Part shown: piece by piece, positions 25,722 to 32,195 of the stretch | How positions within the stretch are numbered: the first letter of the stretch is position 1 | Layout of the letters: each line of letters opens with the position of its first letter | Source: Candidatus Brocadiaceae bacterium | Lineage (GTDB): Bacteria; Planctomycetota; Brocadiia; SM23-32 | Length of the DNA: 32,195 bases | Direction: 5' to 3' | Assembly: GCA_003551565.1 (NCBI GenBank) | Contig: PUMZ01000093.1 | Location: 1 to 32,195, forward strand | The notes under the pieces: generated by a model | What the model was told of the DNA's origin: nothing | Seen by the model: the letters and a program-made list of their open reading frames with translations, nothing else | Databases searched by the model: none | Program-made: the position numbers and the translations under genes

Positions 25722-28130
25722 TCAAAAAGCATGCCCCAGTCCCAGATGGAAATGGAGGTTTCTGGTGACATCATGCTCCTCCCTCTCAAAGGGGACGGCA
25801 AGATCCAGCGTTACCGGTATGCCGCCCATAGCCGGGATAAACCACCTGATACCGGCCCCGCTGGAGACCCTGAGTTTGTCCCATCCGCTGAAAACATCAC
25901 GCGCCCGCTCCTCCACATAGCCGGCATCGGCAAAAAACGCCAGCCGAAAATGGTCGGTGAACAGCGGAATGGTATACTCGGCGGTCCCGGTCAGCCTGGA
26001 CTTTCCCCCCACCTGTTCCTGATCTTCGGGCTCAACAGGAGCGATGCCCCACCACTCGAACCCCCGCACCGACCCCATTCCACCGCCGTAGAAACGTTCG
26101 AACACGGGAATCCTGCGTCCCCCCCCATAAGCGTCCATAACTCCGGCCGCGCCCCGGAGCATCAACACCTGCTTCCGTTCATTCCTCTGCACATACGTGG
26201 TCCAGTAATGCTCGAACTCACCGGTCAGTTCGGCCTTACGGATATCAAGAACTGCAAATTCAGCGCCGATACGGCCCACATAGCCGCTTGTGGGAAACAT
26301 CCTGCTGTCGCGCGTATCGCGCCGTAAAGAGAGGCCGAGGTAGGGCTTCAAATACGTGCCGTCGTCCCGAGATATTTCGCGGGGTGCATCATCGGCCATC
26401 CGGCTCACATGAATGTGTTCGAGCCCGAGTTCGACCTGCTGGTGAACATGCTCACCCAGACGGCGGCCAAATGAGACGGCGCCGCCGGCCCGGATAAGAT
26501 CAAAAAACTCCCACCTGTTCAGCGTGGAATAAGCCCGGGCCCCGAAGCTGTAATCCGTATGCCTGATCCGCGGCTCCCTGAAGGAGATCTGAAAATCACT
26601 CCGCTCCGACCCGACATTCAGCATGAACGAGAGTTCCTGCCCGCCGCCCCTGAACGGGGACCTCTCACGGAAATCGCTCCAGCTCCGGGGCCAGTTCGTT
26701 ATGTCAAAATTCTTTTCTGTCAACGATATGTTGCCCGTGACCCCCGCCTCGGAGCTGACCCCCGCGCCGAACATCAGGTTGCCGGTAGGTCCTTCCCTGA
26801 CACTGACCACCACATCCCTGAACCGGCCGCGGCCGGGCGCCAGTGAGATGTCCACCGCGCCGGGACGGGTGAGGTCGAAATAGCCGGTATCCAGGAGCGC
26901 CCTTTCGCTGGCCTCGAAGGCGCCCCGATCGACCCGGTCACCCGGTTCAAACCGGAGATGGCGCAGAACGACAAGCTCATCGGTCCTGGTCAGGCCCTCC
27001 ACCCTTATTCTTCGCACATAGACCGGTTCGGTCTCCGTTATCTTGATCAGCACCTCCACAAGACCTTCCTCGGTATGCAATACGGGATCGACCGAAAGAT
27101 TGCGCATCGTCGCACTCACATCAACGAGGCCCTGAGTCGCATAAAGGCGCGCGATGTTGCGCTGGACGCTCTCCAAAATATCTTCAGTATAGACGTCTCC
27201 GGGCGAGATATCGGCCTCTCGAATGATCTCCTCATCACGGAAAAGTTTATTCCCATCCACCTTGATCTCCGATATCCTGTAACGCGCCCCCTCGTAGATG
27301 ACCACATTCAGTTCATAACCATCAAAGCCCCGGGTATATGTCCGGTAGCCGGCGACTTTCGCATCAAGATACCCGGCATTGTAATACCTCTCCTCGATCT
27401 TTCGCATGTCTTCCTGGAAAACGTCATGCTCGAACCTGCCCTTCCTGATAAATGGAATCCGCAGATAAACATGGGTATCCATAATCCGCCTCAGACGATT
27501 TTCAGAAAACGCCGTGTTTCCCCTGAACCTTATGCGTCTGACCCGCAACCGCTTTCCCTCGGTAATATCAAACACCAGGGTGAAGGAGCCGTCCTCGTGG
27601 AACCGGCCGGTTTCCTCAATGGAAGCGAGTTCATACCCCTCCTCATGATAGTGCCTCAGGAGCTGGTCTTTTGCATTCCGTATCATATCATACTCCAACA
27701 CCCTGCCCTGTTCCAGAGGAAGGCGCCGCAACAACTCCCTGTCACTGATCGCCCGGTTCCCACGCAGTTGAACCGCTCCGAGCTCTATCCTCTCATCCAG
27801 CAAAACATCAACCTCGATGCCGTCTCTGCGGGGAGAGATATTATAAGAAAGCTCGCCGAATCCGCCCCACTCGTTTGCACGCCTGACCCTCTCCTCCAGC
27901 CCCGGCAGAGAAACCTCATCTCCCGGGGTGAGTTCGAGACGGGCCGTTACGGCCGAATCGGGCACTATGGCATTGCCATGCACTGTCACCTCCTGCAGCA
28001 CATGCATCTCCACCTCGGTCCCGGCGCCGGGACGGAGTGTAAAAACACAGAACAGAAGAATTATCATGACGGAAATTATGCAGGCCGAAGGCAGATGAAA
28101 TCTGAATTTGTTCCGAGGCAATATGATCAT
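25722..28130 (-). CDS. bamA: Outer-membrane protein assembly factor BamA
   Basis: BamA is the essential Omp85 barrel that folds outer-membrane proteins. The 802-residue protein has an N-terminal signal/anchor region (CIISVMIILLFCVFTLRPGAG), five POTRA-like repeats (about 45-430; for example VQLRGNRAISDRELLRR, IRFRGNTAFSENRLRR and IKVDGNKLFRDEEI) and a C-terminal barrel. The loop-6 VRGF motif is at 688-691 and the protein ends in ...LGLGHAF. Length and architecture match BamA rather than TamA. The context of skp and lpx genes directly downstream is the classic bamA-skp-lpx cluster, here without lpxD. The promoter at 28153-28182 serves it. The ribosome-binding site is poor (AGGA close to the ATG), so the exact start is slightly uncertain. 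Confidence 0.95.
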   Translation of the reverse strand: MIILPRNKFRFHLPSACIISVMIILLFCVFTLRPGAGTEVEMHVLQEVTVHGNAIVPDSAVTARLELTPGDEVSLPGLEERVRRANEWGGFGELSYNISPRRDGIEVDVLLDERIELGAVQLRGNRAISDRELLRRLPLEQGRVLEYDMIRNAKDQLLRHYHEEGYELASIEETGRFHEDGSFTLVFDITEGKRLRVRRIRFRGNTAFSENRLRRIMDTHVYLRIPFIRKGRFEHDVFQEDMRKIEERYYNAGYLDAKVAGYRTYTRGFDGYELNVVIYEGARYRISEIKVDGNKLFRDEEIIREADISPGDVYTEDILESVQRNIARLYATQGLVDVSATMRNLSVDPVLHTEEGLVEVLIKITETEPVYVRRIRVEGLTRTDELVVLRHLRFEPGDRVDRGAFEASERALLDTGYFDLTRPGAVDISLAPGRGRFRDVVVSVREGPTGNLMFGAGVSSEAGVTGNISLTEKNFDITNWPRSWSDFRERSPFRGGGQELSFMLNVGSERSDFQISFREPRIRHTDYSFGARAYSTLNRWEFFDLIRAGGAVSFGRRLGEHVHQQVELGLEHIHVSRMADDAPREISRDDGTYLKPYLGLSLRRDTRDSRMFPTSGYVGRIGAEFAVLDIRKAELTGEFEHYWTTYVQRNERKQVLMLRGAAGVMDAYGGGRRIPVFERFYGGGMGSVRGFEWWGIAPVEPEDQEQVGGKSRLTGTAEYTIPLFTDHFRLAFFADAGYVEERARDVFSGWDKLRVSSGAGIRWFIPAMGGIPVTLDLAVPFEREEHDVTRNLHFHLGLGHAF

Positions 28131-28152
28131 ATCCTATTAACTGGCCTCATGC

Positions 28153-28182
28153 ATTATAGTTCAAATCGCGAGCAGATGGGAA
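28153..28182 (-). promoter_or_regulatory. Promoter for the bamA-skp-lpx operon
   Basis: On the minus strand TTCCCA (-35, 28182-28177), an 18-bp spacer and a perfect TATAAT (-10, 28158-28153) lie in the short gap after dnaB. Transcription would begin near 28146, about 16 nt before the bamA ATG. The envelope cluster can therefore be expressed apart from dnaB. No sigma-E-type motif is evident. Confidence 0.6.
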
Positions 28183-28194
28183 AAGGACCGCAGT

Positions 28195-29607
28195 TCAGGA
28201 CCGGTCAGCAGATGCTTCGAAACGTAAAAAGCGCCGCCAGAAATTCAGATGACATACTCCGACGGGGCCGTTTCGCTGTTTGGCCACGATCATTTCGGCT
28301 TTTGAGGCAGGTATACCGTCGTGATCATCCGCCCCGCCCTGATCCGTATATCCATCTCTTTCGTATCCGCCTCCTTCCTCTTCCTGTGGCGGGCGGTGGA
28401 GCAACATTATGATATCGGCATCCTGTTCGATTGCACCGCTCTCCCTCAGATCGCTCATGCGCGGCCTGCGTTCCTCCTTTTCCACGGAACGATTGAGCTG
28501 TGCCACAGAGAGCACCGGCACATTCAATTCTCTGGCAAGAGCTTTGAGACCGGCGCTTATCTCCGCCACTTCCACCGCCCTGTTGTCCTTGGACCTGGGC
28601 GGCCGAAGAAGCTGGAGGTAATCGACCACGATCAGTTCGATCCCGTTCTGCTGATGCATCCTTCGCGCGCGCGCCCTGAGATCCCCTATCCGCAAGGAGG
28701 GGCTGTCGTCGATATACAGCGGCAATCCAGCAAGATCATCTATTGACTGCTCCAGTGCTTCCCACTGTGCATCGTTGAGTGTGCCCCGCCGGAAGTCCAA
28801 AGTATCCACCCGATGATGATGCCCACGCGCGCGGTTGATATGGATGCAAAGAAGATTGCTCACGATCTGTTCCGCGCTCATTTCAAGGGAATAAAAGACC
28901 GCCGGACGACGCTCGACATGGCAAATATGCTGCAGCATGTTCAGTGCAAACGTCGTCTTGCCCACGCTGGGACGGGCGGCGATAACCCCGAACTCGCCCG
29001 GTTGCAAGCCGTTGGTCAGCTTGTTCATATCAGTAAAACCATACGATATGCCGGTCAGCTGCCCCGGATTCTGATGCAGGGTATCGAGTCGCTCAAGCAC
29101 GCCTTGCAAAACAACATCCATGCCCCTGACTCTGCTGCTTTCCTTCATATGCCGCACGCCGAGCACTTCCGTTTCGGCCTCATCAAGCAGGTCATCCACG
29201 TCGTGCCCGTCCTGTTGGGCCAGATTTTGTATCTTGATACTGGCCCGACCAAGATGGCGTCTGAGTGAATGCTCGCGAACAATATTTATGTAATACTCGA
29301 CATTCGCACTGGTCGGCACGGCATCCACCAGTTCACGAAGGTACCCGGCCCCGCCGATCTTTTCCAAAGCCCCTCTCTTCTTCAGCTCGTCCCTTAACAG
29401 GATAATATCCACCGCACTGTGCGCATCGGATACATGGAGTAAGGCGCTGAAGATCTGCTGATGAGCGAGCTTATAAAACGATTCTTCTTCCAGCTTCTCT
29501 CTGCCGAGATACACCGCATCCGGTGAGAGTATCATCGAACCGAGCACCCCCATCTCGGCCTGAATATCATGGGGTAAAGCTCTCGGAACGGTGCTCTCCT
29601 CGACCAT
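28195..29607 (-). CDS. dnaB: Replicative DNA helicase
   Basis: DnaB is the hexameric helicase that unwinds DNA ahead of the replisome. The 470-residue protein has the N-terminal helical domain (about 10-115, LPHDIQAEMGVLGSMILSPDAV) and the RecA-like motor. Walker A is ARPSVGKT (211-218), Walker B is LIVVDYLQLL, then SVAQLNRSVE, LRESGAIEQDADIIMLLHR and the arginine-finger region VAKQRNGPVG. Between MLLHR and AEMIVAKQRNG there is an insertion of about 30 residues (about 406-436) rich in Glu, Gly and Asp, longer than usual. GGAG is eight bases before the ATG. A strong promoter (29692-29720) and element copy B lie upstream. It follows rplI at 264 bp, the common rplI-dnaB order. Confidence 0.97.
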   Translation of the reverse strand: MVEESTVPRALPHDIQAEMGVLGSMILSPDAVYLGREKLEEESFYKLAHQQIFSALLHVSDAHSAVDIILLRDELKKRGALEKIGGAGYLRELVDAVPTSANVEYYINIVREHSLRRHLGRASIKIQNLAQQDGHDVDDLLDEAETEVLGVRHMKESSRVRGMDVVLQGVLERLDTLHQNPGQLTGISYGFTDMNKLTNGLQPGEFGVIAARPSVGKTTFALNMLQHICHVERRPAVFYSLEMSAEQIVSNLLCIHINRARGHHHRVDTLDFRRGTLNDAQWEALEQSIDDLAGLPLYIDDSPSLRIGDLRARARRMHQQNGIELIVVDYLQLLRPPRSKDNRAVEVAEISAGLKALARELNVPVLSVAQLNRSVEKEERRPRMSDLRESGAIEQDADIIMLLHRPPQEEEGGGYERDGYTDQGGADDHDGIPASKAEMIVAKQRNGPVGVCHLNFWRRFLRFEASADRS

Positions 29608-29640
29608 AATTTAATCTCCGCCTGTACCAGGCACCTTACG

Positions 29641-29679
29641 CCTCGCGGTGAGGCTCATCGGCGGCAAGTTGCCGACGAG
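29641..29679 (-). promoter_or_regulatory. Hairpins in the dnaB leader
   Basis: Two inverted repeats lie between the predicted dnaB transcription start (about 29685) and its ATG. One pairs CTC-A-TCGGC (29654-29662) with GCCGA-C-GAG (29671-29679), with one mismatch. The other pairs CCTC (29641-29644) with GAGG (29650-29653). No T tract follows on either strand, so a terminator is unlikely; a leader structure is possible. Confidence 0.35.
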
Positions 29680-29691
29680 TGAGGAAGTTGC

Positions 29692-29720
29692 ATTTTATGC
29701 TAAGATTCTATTTTTTTCAA
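29692..29720 (-). promoter_or_regulatory. Strong sigma70-type promoter for dnaB, embedded in element copy B
   Basis: On the minus strand TTGAAA (-35, 29720-29715), a 17-bp spacer and TAAAAT (-10, 29697-29692) form a near-consensus promoter. The -35 hexamer is part of hairpin 1 of element copy B. The predicted start is near 29685. Confidence 0.6.
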
Positions 29721-29818
29721 GACGGAGCTTGAAAGAGAATGAACAACAGCGGCAAGGGCATACCGCAACGCAAACGACTTCACTTTTTCAGCACATCGAA
29801 ACCGTGTTGTCGATGTGG
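29704..29818 (+). repeat. Dispersed structured intergenic element, copy B
   Basis: Hairpin 1 pairs TTTCAAG (29715-29721) with CTTGAAA (29728-29734) around ACGGAG, with outer ATTCT/AGAAT pairing (29705-29709, 29736-29740). GACGGAGCTTGAAA is identical to copy A. The middle block has GGCATACCGCAA and CAAACGACTTCACTTTTTCAG (29771-29791; 18 of 21 bases as in copy A). Hairpin 2 pairs CACATCGA (29792-29799) with TCGATGTG (29810-29817): a different stem sequence from copy A at the same position. It lies between rplI and dnaB, antisense to both. Confidence 0.75.
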
Positions 29819-29871
29819 AAAACTCAATCTCCTGTTGCTGTTGCCTGTTCCATTGCTGCTGCGGCATACGG

Positions 29872-30321
29872 CTATTCCACCGCAGTAACCCGCACGGTTA
29901 TCGGCACCGTTATCTCGGGCAGCAGCATGATTTCGACAGGGTAATCGCCAACATGTTCAATTGGCTTATCGAGGAGAATGTTGGATGCTCTGATGCCTTC
30001 AAAGCCGCTTTCCGAGAGGATGCCGGCGATGATCTCGGCCGTTACCGAACCGAAAAGATCGCCCTTCTCGTTCGCCCGCTCCTCGACAACGCAGAGGAAA
30101 CCTTCCATATCCTTGGCCCGATCCTCGATCCGTGCGGTCTCTTCCTGCTCCCTCTGCTTTTTGGCCCGCCGGGCGGACTCCGTTTTCTGCAAATTGTCCG
30201 CGGTCACCGGTAAAGCATATTCGCGCGGCAACAGGTAATTGCGCGCATACCCGTCCGCCACTTCAACCTCTTCTCCCATCTCGCCGAGATTGGGTATCTC
30301 CCGGTTCAGTAAAACTTTCAT
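29872..30321 (-). CDS. rplI: 50S ribosomal protein L9
   Basis: L9 is a two-domain protein of the large subunit that binds 23S rRNA near the L1 stalk and affects frame maintenance. The 149-residue length is typical. The N-terminal signature is clear (MKVLLNREIPNLGEMGEEVEVADGYARNYLLP), followed by the long connecting helix (about 42-75) and the C-terminal domain (LFGSVTAEIIAGIL...). GGAGG is four bases before the ATG. It lies 78 bp after ssb; rpsR, which usually lies between them, is missing. Confidence 0.97.
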   Translation of the reverse strand: MKVLLNREIPNLGEMGEEVEVADGYARNYLLPREYALPVTADNLQKTESARRAKKQREQEETARIEDRAKDMEGFLCVVEERANEKGDLFGSVTAEIIAGILSESGFEGIRASNILLDKPIEHVGDYPVEIMLLPEITVPITVRVTAVE

Positions 30322-30324
30322 AGT

Positions 30325-30372
30325 GCCTCCGTATCAGCAAATTCGGAATCCGGACAGCCTCCGCCGTATCAG
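30325..30372 (-). repeat. Duplicated ribosome-binding region in the ssb-rplI gap
   Basis: On the minus strand CTGATACGGAGGC (30337-30325), the rplI ribosome-binding site, is nearly repeated upstream as CTGATACGGCGGAGGC (30372-30357). Only about 30 bases separate the two and no start codon suitably follows the first. It could be a deletion scar or a slippage duplication. Confidence 0.45.
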
Positions 30373-30399
30373 GTGAAAGCCCACTCTTCATCCATTCGC

Positions 30400-30864
30400 T
30401 TAAAATGGTATTTCATCGTCAGAAACATCGTCGCCGATGTCCTCGGGCGCCGGTGCGGACGAACCGGAGCGTGGAGCCTCCCCTCCCTGCCGCCTCGAAC
30501 CGCCGCTTCCACCGCCCGCACCGCTCCCGCCGCCGGATCTGCCGCCGAGGAATTGGAAATCTTCGCCCACCACAGTTATTTTGCTCCGCTTCCCGTCGGA
30601 AGTCTCCCATTGATCCAGCTTGAGGCGGCCTTCAACAAAGATGGGGTCGCCCTTCTTGAAATACTCGCTGATAACCTCTCCCCGGCGCCCCCAAAAGGTG
30701 ATATCCACAAAGCACACCTCTTCCTTCTGTTCGCCATCGCGCGTCTTGAACTGCCTGTTTGTCGCGACCCCAAACTCGCAAACAGCCGTGCCGCTGGGGA
30801 TATAACGCAGTTCCGGGTCGCGGGTCATATTCCCCATCAAAAAAACCTTGTTAACATTGCCCAT
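30400..30864 (-). CDS. ssb: Single-stranded DNA-binding protein
   Basis: SSB coats single-stranded DNA in replication, recombination and repair and recruits partners through its C-terminal tip. The 154-residue protein has the OB-fold domain (1 to about 107: NKVFLMGNMTRDPELRYIPSGTAVCEFGVATNR, then EEVCFVDITFWGR), a Gly/Ser-rich disordered linker (about 108-140) and the acidic tip DDEIPF (149-154). All are standard for bacterial SSB. A GGGG stretch is about ten bases before the ATG. It is 51 bp after rpsF, the usual rpsF-ssb arrangement. Confidence 0.97.
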   Translation of the reverse strand: MGNVNKVFLMGNMTRDPELRYIPSGTAVCEFGVATNRQFKTRDGEQKEEVCFVDITFWGRRGEVISEYFKKGDPIFVEGRLKLDQWETSDGKRSKITVVGEDFQFLGGRSGGGSGAGGGSGGSRRQGGEAPRSGSSAPAPEDIGDDVSDDEIPF

Positions 30865-30915
30865 CTCTCAAGATCCCCTTTGCAAAAGTAGCCCGAACAA
30901 TCCCGGTGAAAACCT

Positions 30916-31392
30916 TTACTGCCCGCTCTCCTCGTCATCAACGGCCATCGCACCCTCCTCATCCTGTCCTCCATCGTCTTCGTCTTCACCGCCCTCGTCT
31001 TCGCCGCTGTCCGCCTCATCCGCCGCCCCGTCGTCTCCTTCCTCTGCGGTCCCGATCAATTCCCCCTCTTCACTATAGACGGATCCCCGGGCCGGAGGAA
31101 CATCTTCGGCTTTCAGGATGATAAAACGCACGACCCGTTCCGATAAGTTGAACACGCGCCGGATTTCAGACACTTTTCCGGCATCCGCATGAAAAAAAAC
31201 GAGAATGTATATCCCTCTCCCGATGCGGCCGATAGGATAGGCAAGTTCCCGCTCGCCCCATTTCTCTATTCTCTCCACCTGCGCTTCGTATCTTCCGAGC
31301 AATTCCGTGATGTGGCGGATCTCCTCGGGAAGACCTTCTTCCCCTACAGATGAGTCTACCAAAAACATCGATTCATAAAGCTTCTTTTCCAT
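30916..31392 (-). CDS. rpsF: 30S ribosomal protein S6 with acidic C-terminal extension
   Basis: S6 binds the central domain of 16S rRNA together with S18. The ferredoxin-like core spans about residues 1-98 (YESMFLVDSSVGEEGLPEEI, KWGERELAYPIGRIGRGIYIL, FNLSERVVRFIIL). From about 115 to 158 there is a tail almost entirely of Asp, Glu, Gly and Ala, making the protein longer than the usual 95-135 residues. Acidic S6 tails occur in several bacteria, and E. coli S6 is extended with glutamates after translation. GGAG is about 11 bases before the ATG. It lies 66 bp after pth. Confidence 0.95.
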   Translation of the reverse strand: MEKKLYESMFLVDSSVGEEGLPEEIRHITELLGRYEAQVERIEKWGERELAYPIGRIGRGIYILVFFHADAGKVSEIRRVFNLSERVVRFIILKAEDVPPARGSVYSEEGELIGTAEEGDDGAADEADSGEDEGGEDEDDGGQDEEGAMAVDDEESGQ

Positions 31393-31458
31393 AGATTTTC
31401 GTTCTCCGTTGTTTCCAATCCGTTGTATTCGCTTGACGGCCCGGAGAGAATAAAATCT

Positions 31459-32025
31459 TCATATCACCCTCCCGTTAAACCGGTCCATGGCGTCTTCCGC
31501 ACCGTGCTCCATCCAGTAAAGTACGGCGTCACTGGCCGCCGTAATAACACCCCGAAGGACTTGTTCTTCCCGCCTGCAAAACCGACCGAGTACAAAAGCA
31601 CGAGCGGGAACGGCATCGGGACGTGGTCCGATGCCGACACGCAACCTGGCAAAGCCATCGCTCCCAAGATGATCGATCACTGATTGGAGCCCGTTATGTC
31701 CGCCGGACGACCCGGATGGGCGTATGCGGATATATCCCAGATCAAGAGCCAGATCATCCGACACAACGAGAATATCCGGCTCCGCCCCCCTGTGCGCTCT
31801 CAGCAGCTTTTTGACTGCTTTACCGCTTTCATTCATGTATGTCAGCGGCTTGAAAAGACCGATCTCACCTTTCTCAGCCAGAATCCCCCGCCACTTCTCC
31901 GACTCGTAAACGGGCGCCAGCTTCCTTGCCAGATCATCCAAAACCATCCAGCCCGAATTGTGGCGGGTCTCTGAATACTTTTCCCCGGGATTGCCGAGTC
32001 CGATGATCACTGTGGAAAGTGACAA
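31459..32025 (-). CDS. pth: Peptidyl-tRNA hydrolase
   Basis: Pth recycles peptidyl-tRNA released from stalled ribosomes by cutting the peptide-tRNA ester. The 188-residue protein has all family motifs: GLGNPGEKYSETRHNSGW with N12 and catalytic H22, TYMNESG, VVSDDLALDLG with the catalytic aspartate, and GSSGGHNGLQS. The start appears to be TTG at 32025, with GGAGAGGGTG about ten bases upstream. A GTG at 32010 is possible but lacks a ribosome-binding site and shortens the first strand. A stop codon 2 bp upstream (32028-32030) ends an acidic reading frame that may be the tail of the preceding gene. Confidence 0.93.
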   Translation of the reverse strand: MSLSTVIIGLGNPGEKYSETRHNSGWMVLDDLARKLAPVYESEKWRGILAEKGEIGLFKPLTYMNESGKAVKKLLRAHRGAEPDILVVSDDLALDLGYIRIRPSGSSGGHNGLQSVIDHLGSDGFARLRVGIGPRPDAVPARAFVLGRFCRREEQVLRGVITAASDAVLYWMEHGAEDAMDRFNGRVI

Positions 32026-32027
32026 TT

Positions 32028-32138
32028 TTACTTTTCACCCTCTCCTTCCGCATCTTCTTCCCCGGCGCCTTCCTCTTCATCTTCCTCTCCTCTTGCCCTG
32101 CTATTGTATAGAAATTGTCTCTTGAAATTGAAACAGCA
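32028..32138 (-). CDS. Possible 3' end of an upstream gene with acidic tail (perhaps rplY/ctc, L25)
   Basis: A 36-codon frame without an ATG ends at the TAA at 32028-32030, 2 bp before pth. Its last 20 or so residues are strongly acidic (RGEEDEEEGAGEEDAEGEGEK), like the tails of many bacterial L25/Ctc proteins. ctc is a common gene directly before pth. The frame is blocked upstream by TAG just beyond 32138, and there the DNA becomes AT-rich and another frame looks more protein-like. This may be a real tail cut by a frameshift or assembly junction, or just a purine-rich leader. Identification is speculative. Confidence 0.25.
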   Translation of the reverse strand, partial: CCFNFKRQFLYNSRARGEEDEEEGAGEEDAEGEGEK

Positions 32139-32195
32139 CTATCATCTTTTTCAAAAGTCTCTGCATATCCAAAAGGCATAGCATAAAGATGTAAA

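Noticed and set aside
26958-28412. 484-codon plus-strand frame opposite bamA and dnaB
   Set aside because: It spans the ends of two well-supported minus-strand genes and the gap between them. It is not a real gene.
1-32195. tRNA or rRNA genes, CRISPR arrays, insertion sequences, prophage genes
   Set aside because: No cloverleaf with conserved T-arm, regularly spaced repeat array, transposase, integrase or phage structural gene was recognised by reading. A tRNAscan/Infernal run would be needed to exclude small RNAs fully.

Overview
The window reads as a stretch of core chromosome from a GC-rich, Gram-negative (diderm) bacterium. It carries outer-membrane assembly genes (bamA, skp, a tamA/tamB pair), lipid A genes (an lpxC-fabZ fusion and lpxA), several C-terminal-Phe beta-barrel proteins, and a replication/ribosomal block (pth, rpsF, ssb, rplI, dnaB). 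The lpxC-fabZ fusion, the bamA-skp-lpx order, a GTP-type PEP carboxykinase and a rubredoxin-first rubrerythrin suggest a mostly anaerobic member of the PVC superphylum, perhaps Kiritimatiellota. That placement is inference from gene content; no 16S rRNA or other decisive marker is present.

Layout. 1-264: a non-coding, highly structured left end. 265-1233 (-): a histone-deacetylase-like amidohydrolase. 1234-1807: a 574-bp non-coding region with a strong sigma70-type promoter and the first copy of a dispersed structured element. 1808-8584 (+): pckG, ileS, hisF and a MatC/SLC13-type permease, closely spaced and probably co-transcribed. 8644-10109 (-): a DUF6268-like outer-membrane protein and a rubrerythrin. 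10374-12215 (+): an apparent fusion of the TIGR03546 and TIGR03545 families. 12219-19170 (-): a DUF481-like barrel, a TamA-like Omp85 protein and TamB, the last two overlapping by 4 bp. 19545-21324 (-): an MscS channel and a DUF432 protein under one promoter. 21537-28130 (-): bamA, skp, lpxC-fabZ, lpxA and a dihydrolipoamide acyltransferase (E2), tightly spaced behind a promoter with a perfect -10. 28195-32025 (-): dnaB, rplI, ssb, rpsF and pth, in the usual order except that rpsR (S18) is missing between ssb and rplI.

Functionally the window is dominated by envelope biogenesis. BamA, Skp and the Tam pair assemble outer-membrane proteins, LpxC-FabZ and LpxA start lipid A synthesis and supply hydroxyacyl chains, and MscS/DUF432 would respond to membrane tension. 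PckG, the permease and the E2 protein are central carbon and carboxylate functions.

The most unusual signal is a roughly 105-115-bp intergenic element present three times (near 1634, 19283 and 29704), always in the same orientation. It has a conserved A/T-stem hairpin, a conserved middle block and a second hairpin whose stem differs in sequence between copies yet stays paired. This looks like a structured nucleic-acid family. I cannot match it to a named class.
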